Part shown: positions 61,462-64,000 of the stretch, piece by piece | Position numbering within the stretch: the stretch's first letter is position 1 | Layout of the letters: every line of letters starts with the position of its first letter | Assembly: GCF_041435435.1 (NCBI RefSeq) | Contig: NZ_CP108494.1 | Span: forward strand, 2,762,501-2,826,500 | Reading direction: 5' to 3' | DNA from: Streptomyces sp. NBC_01241 | Lineage (GTDB): Bacteria > Actinomycetota > Actinomycetes > Streptomycetales > Streptomycetaceae | Length of the DNA stretch: 64,000 nt | Made by a program: the position numbers and the translations under genes | Notes under the pieces: generated by a model | The model's input: only the letters and a program-made list of their open reading frames with translations | Told to the model about the DNA's origin: nothing | Database searches by the model: none

Positions 61462-61998
61462 TCACGCTGAGATGCCATCGATCCGGGCCATCGCGTCGTC
61501 CGCGCCGAACGGTTGCAAGTACGGCAGCCAGCGCGGATCGCGGTGTCCCGTCCCGATGATGCGCCAGGCGAGGCCCGTCGGCGGGGCAGGCGTCTGATGC
61601 AGCCGCCAGCCGAGCTCCGGCAGGTGCCGGTCCGCCTTGACGTGGTTGCAGCGGCGGCAGGCCGCCACGACGTTGTCCCAGGCGTGCTGTCCGCCGCGGC
61701 TGCGCGGAATGACGTGGTCGACGCTGGTCGCGGCGGCGCCGCAGTACATGCAGCGGCCCCCGTCCCGGGCGAAGAGCGCCCTGCGGGTGAGCGGTACGGG
61801 CCCCCGGTAGGGGACCCGTACGAACCGCTTCAGGCGGACGACGCTGGGGGCCGGGACGGCCCGGGTGGCGCTGTGCATGAAGGCGCCCGACTCCTCAAGA
61901 CAGATGGCCTTGTTTTCGAGCACGAGGACGAGCGCGCGGCGGAGCGGTACGACGCCGAGCGGCTCGTACGACGCGTTGAGAACCAGGACATGCGGCAC
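61462..61998 (-). CDS. HNH endonuclease family protein
   Basis: A 178-residue protein: an N-terminal region typical of actinobacterial HNH proteins (VLVLNASYEPLGVVPLRRAL), then an HNH domain with zinc-type Cys pairs (CMYCG ... CRRCN), DHVIPRSRGG and a final His in NHVKADRH. It has nuclease-type residues, but the physiological target is unknown; it is a conserved stand-alone gene in Streptomyces. The GTG at 61998 has GGAGG 8 nt upstream. Confidence 0.9.
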   Translation of the reverse strand: MPHVLVLNASYEPLGVVPLRRALVLVLENKAICLEESGAFMHSATRAVPAPSVVRLKRFVRVPYRGPVPLTRRALFARDGGRCMYCGAAATSVDHVIPRSRGGQHAWDNVVAACRRCNHVKADRHLPELGWRLHQTPAPPTGLAWRIIGTGHRDPRWLPYLQPFGADDAMARIDGISA

Positions 61999-62363
61999 GG
62001 TGGATGCCTCCTTGTACGCCGGCGGCGCGTGGCTCGCGCCGGGACGATCCGATCTCAGTTTCTCCTTACGCCTGGTCGAAGCGCCACCACGTGCGGGTAA
62101 CGGGCCGGAAGGATTTTTCTCCGGTGTCGGCCGCCCGTGCCGCCGCAGCGGGCCGGAACAGGCGCTTCCGGGCCGCTGCCGCGCAGGCCGCGGCCTGATG
62201 TGCGATCGGACACATGACGCCCGTGCGGGCTCCGTCCCGTAACCTCCGCGCTTTCCCCGAATCCCCTCGTGAGGCGCGTCTCTCCCCCCGGTCACGGCAA
62301 GGGAACACTCCCGATGCCCCGTTAGTGTGGTGGGGCCGCCGTCGCCCACCTGGAGGTTCCACC

Positions 62364-63431
62364 GTGTTCCTGTCCGCCCTGTTGGCCGCAGCTCCGTCGC
62401 CCGGGCCGGGCGGCTCGCTGGACGAGGCCGCCGAACAGGCCGGCAACGCCGCGGGCTGGGTGCAGGAGAACTGGTCCACCTGGCTGAACACCGGTCTGCG
62501 CATCGTGCTCATCGCCGCGATCGCGATCGTGTTGCGCATCGCGATCCGCCGTGCTCTCACCAAGCTCATCGACCGGATGAACCGCAGCGCCCAGGCGGTG
62601 GAGGGCACCGCGCTGGGCGGGCTGCTGGTCAATGCGGAACGCCGCCGTCAGCGCTCCGAGGCGATCGGTTCCGTACTCCGCTCGGTCGCTTCGTTCCTGA
62701 TCCTCGGCACGGCCGCGCTGATGATCCTGGGCGCGTTCCAGATCAATCTGGCCCCGCTGCTGGCCTCCGCCGGTGTGGCCGGTGTGGCGCTCGGTTTCGG
62801 TGCGCGCAACCTGGTCACCGACTTCCTCTCCGGCGTCTTCATGATCCTGGAGGATCAGTACGGCGTGGGCGACACCGTGGACGCGGGCGTCGCCTCCGGT
62901 GAGGTCATCGAGGTCGGTCTGCGGGTCACCAAGCTGCGCGGCGACAACGGCGAGATCTGGTACGTCCGCAACGGCGAGGTGAAGCGGATCGGCAACCTCA
63001 GCCAGGGCTGGTCGACGGCCGGCGTCGATGTGCCCGTGCGCCCCACGGAGGACCTGGACGAGGTCCGTACGGTGATCACCGAGGCCGCCACGGCGATGGC
63101 CAAGGAGGACCCGTGGAACGAGCGGCTGTGGGGTCCCGTGGAGATCCTGGGCCTGGACGCCGTGACGCTGGACTCGATGACGGTCCGGGTGACCGCGAAG
63201 ACGATGCCGGGCAAGGCGCTGGGGGTGGAGCGCGAGCTGCGCTGGCGGATCAAGCGGGCCTTCGACGAGTCGGGCATCCGGATGATCGGCGCCGTCCCGC
63301 CCCAGGCGGACGAGCCGTCCGCGGCCGACCCGACGGCCGCCATGGCCGCCCCCTCGGCGTACGCGTCGGCGACGTCACCGCAGTCCCTGGCCGCGACACC
63401 GATCACCCCGCCGCCGAACATGTCGAAGTAG
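62364..63431 (+). CDS. Mechanosensitive ion channel, MscS family
   Basis: A 355-residue channel with an N-terminal hydrophobic start, TM helices at about 47-65 and 110-130, and the pore helix GVAGVALGFGARNLVTDFLS followed by GVFMILEDQYGVGDTV, the MscS hallmark. A cytosolic beta and alpha/beta vestibule and a disordered Ala/Pro-rich tail follow. It would release solutes under hypo-osmotic shock. The GTG at 62364 has GGAGG 7 nt upstream. Confidence 0.92.
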   Translation: MFLSALLAAAPSPGPGGSLDEAAEQAGNAAGWVQENWSTWLNTGLRIVLIAAIAIVLRIAIRRALTKLIDRMNRSAQAVEGTALGGLLVNAERRRQRSEAIGSVLRSVASFLILGTAALMILGAFQINLAPLLASAGVAGVALGFGARNLVTDFLSGVFMILEDQYGVGDTVDAGVASGEVIEVGLRVTKLRGDNGEIWYVRNGEVKRIGNLSQGWSTAGVDVPVRPTEDLDEVRTVITEAATAMAKEDPWNERLWGPVEILGLDAVTLDSMTVRVTAKTMPGKALGVERELRWRIKRAFDESGIRMIGAVPPQADEPSAADPTAAMAAPSAYASATSPQSLAATPITPPPNMSK

Positions 63432-63458
63432 GACCGGCGGTACGAGTCCGCCGTTCGG

Positions 63459-63497
63459 GTGAGGGGCGCTCCGCGAAGTCGGCGGGGCGCCCCTCAC
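63459..63497 (+). terminator. Terminator after the MscS gene
   Basis: GTGAGGGGCGC (63459-63469) pairs perfectly with GCGCCCCTCAC (63487-63497). Confidence 0.75.
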
Positions 63498-63631
63498 GCA
63501 TGTGCCGATGAAGCGAGTCGACGTGAACTCAACTCGGTTCCTCCGTAGCCTGATTGGGGATGCGTCGCCGAGAACCCCACGTTCCGGAGGCGGCCCAGGT
63601 AACGCTTTGGTTGCCACCGGGGCACCGCCCA

Positions 63632-63660
63632 TTGACGCCCCGGTGACGCGCGCATACCGT
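63632..63660 (+). promoter_or_regulatory. Sigma70-type promoter of the ROK gene
   Basis: -35 TTGACG (63632-63637) and -10 TACCGT (63655-63660) with exact 17-bp spacing, 43 nt upstream of the start. Confidence 0.65.
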
Positions 63661-63672
63661 CCTCTCACCGAA

Positions 63673-63687
63673 TAGGAAACTTTCCTA
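63673..63687. promoter_or_regulatory. ROK-type operator
   Basis: TAGGAAA-C-TTTCCTA is a perfect 15-bp inverted repeat placed just after the -10, across the expected transcription start, and upstream of the SD. This suits autorepression by the ROK protein encoded next. Confidence 0.65.
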
Positions 63688-63703
63688 ACAGAGGGCAGGT
63701 GCA

Positions 63704-64000
63704 GTGCTCATGGCCGGAACCACACCGGGCACCCCCCGCGTTCTGCGGGCCATGAACGACCGGGCCGCCCTCGATCTGATGCTGGAGCACGGGCCCCTCT
63801 CCAGGACCCGGATCGGGAAGCTGACCGGCCTCTCCAAGCCCACCGCGTCGCAGCTGCTGGCGCGGCTGGAGGCGGCCGGGCTGGTCGTCGCGACCGGGAC
63901 CGTGGCCGGGCGGCCGGGGCCCAACGCCCAGCTGTACGCGGTGAACGCGCGGGCCGCGCATGTCGCGGGGCTGGATGTGAACGCCCACCGGATCGTCGCC
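63704..64000 (+). CDS. ROK-family transcriptional regulator (5' part, cut by window end)
   Basis: The first 99 codons of a NagC/XylR-type ROK repressor. The winged HTH (LDLMLEHGPLSRTRIGKLTG, LSKPTASQLLARLEAAGLVV, about residues 24-66) and the wing TVAGRPGPNAQLYAV lead into the sugar-kinase-like domain (VAGLDVNAHR). It probably controls a carbohydrate uptake operon beyond the window. The GTG at 63704 has GAGGG 8 nt upstream; the ATG at 63710 is the alternative. The gene continues past 64000. Confidence 0.88.
   Translation, partial: MLMAGTTPGTPRVLRAMNDRAALDLMLEHGPLSRTRIGKLTGLSKPTASQLLARLEAAGLVVATGTVAGRPGPNAQLYAVNARAAHVAGLDVNAHRIVA

Overview
The window is high-GC actinobacterial DNA and almost certainly Streptomyces. 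Codons are strongly G/C at third positions, GTG starts are frequent, and several features are typical of the genus: an XRE/DUF397/HATPase developmental-type trio, a DUF6585-type membrane protein, a mycothiol-type DsbA-fold oxidoreductase, an iron SOD with a Nur-like box, and long intergenic hairpins without U tracts. From memory, the order fpg - rpiB - sodF - pepN - asd - malQ resembles the S. coelicolor core around SCO2626-SCO2649; this was not checked by alignment. I saw no rRNA, tRNA, CRISPR array or intact transposase.

Region by region. 0-5.4 kb: an ABC exporter (ATPase plus FtsX permease) co-transcribed with a SpoT-like HD hydrolase, then a CPA2-type antiporter. 5.5-9.4 kb: a SpoIIE-type phosphatase, an Eis-type acetyltransferase, a Nei-like DNA glycosylase and RpiB. 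9.7-14.5 kb: two paralogous amino-acid permeases around bioY, then sodF. 14.6-17.8 kb: an alpha/beta hydrolase and O-methyltransferase diverging from a xenobiotic acetyltransferase coupled to a MOSC protein, with a clear inverted repeat between the divergent genes. 17.8-20.7 kb: the XRE-DUF397 pair diverging from a HATPase gene that carries a TTA (bldA) codon, a coupled 114-aa protein, and a DUF6585-type membrane protein. 20.8-25.4 kb: an ArsR-like regulator diverging from an MFS pump, then a quinone oxidoreductase, a GNAT and a DsbA-fold enzyme. 25.5-36.9 kb: two aminopeptidase N paralogues flanking an unknown protein, a large secreted subtilase and a stand-alone aspartate-semialdehyde dehydrogenase.

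37.2-50.1 kb is the accessory-looking part. A 1058-aa DNRLRE/FG-GAP surface protein diverges from a 2614-aa secreted Rhs/YD-repeat protein. The Rhs protein carries an embedded ricin-B lectin domain, the Rhs core, a Lys/Ala helix, an intein-like HINT protease and a 137-aa C-terminal domain I cannot assign. A double-HTH regulator gene follows, and then a remnant of a tyrosine integrase. This is the best candidate for an undescribed system: a polymorphic toxin-like secretion cassette whose immunity partner is not obvious.

50.1-64 kb returns to metabolism: allantoicase, a LysR regulator, a small membrane protein, and malQ preceded by a repeat-containing coupled small ORF. A GH84-type secreted hexosaminidase with a changed catalytic dyad follows, then a PadR-ABC-FtsX operon with a probably leaderless promoter, an HNH endonuclease, an MscS channel, and the start of a ROK regulator preceded by a textbook promoter and operator. 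All functions are inferred from sequence features read by eye.
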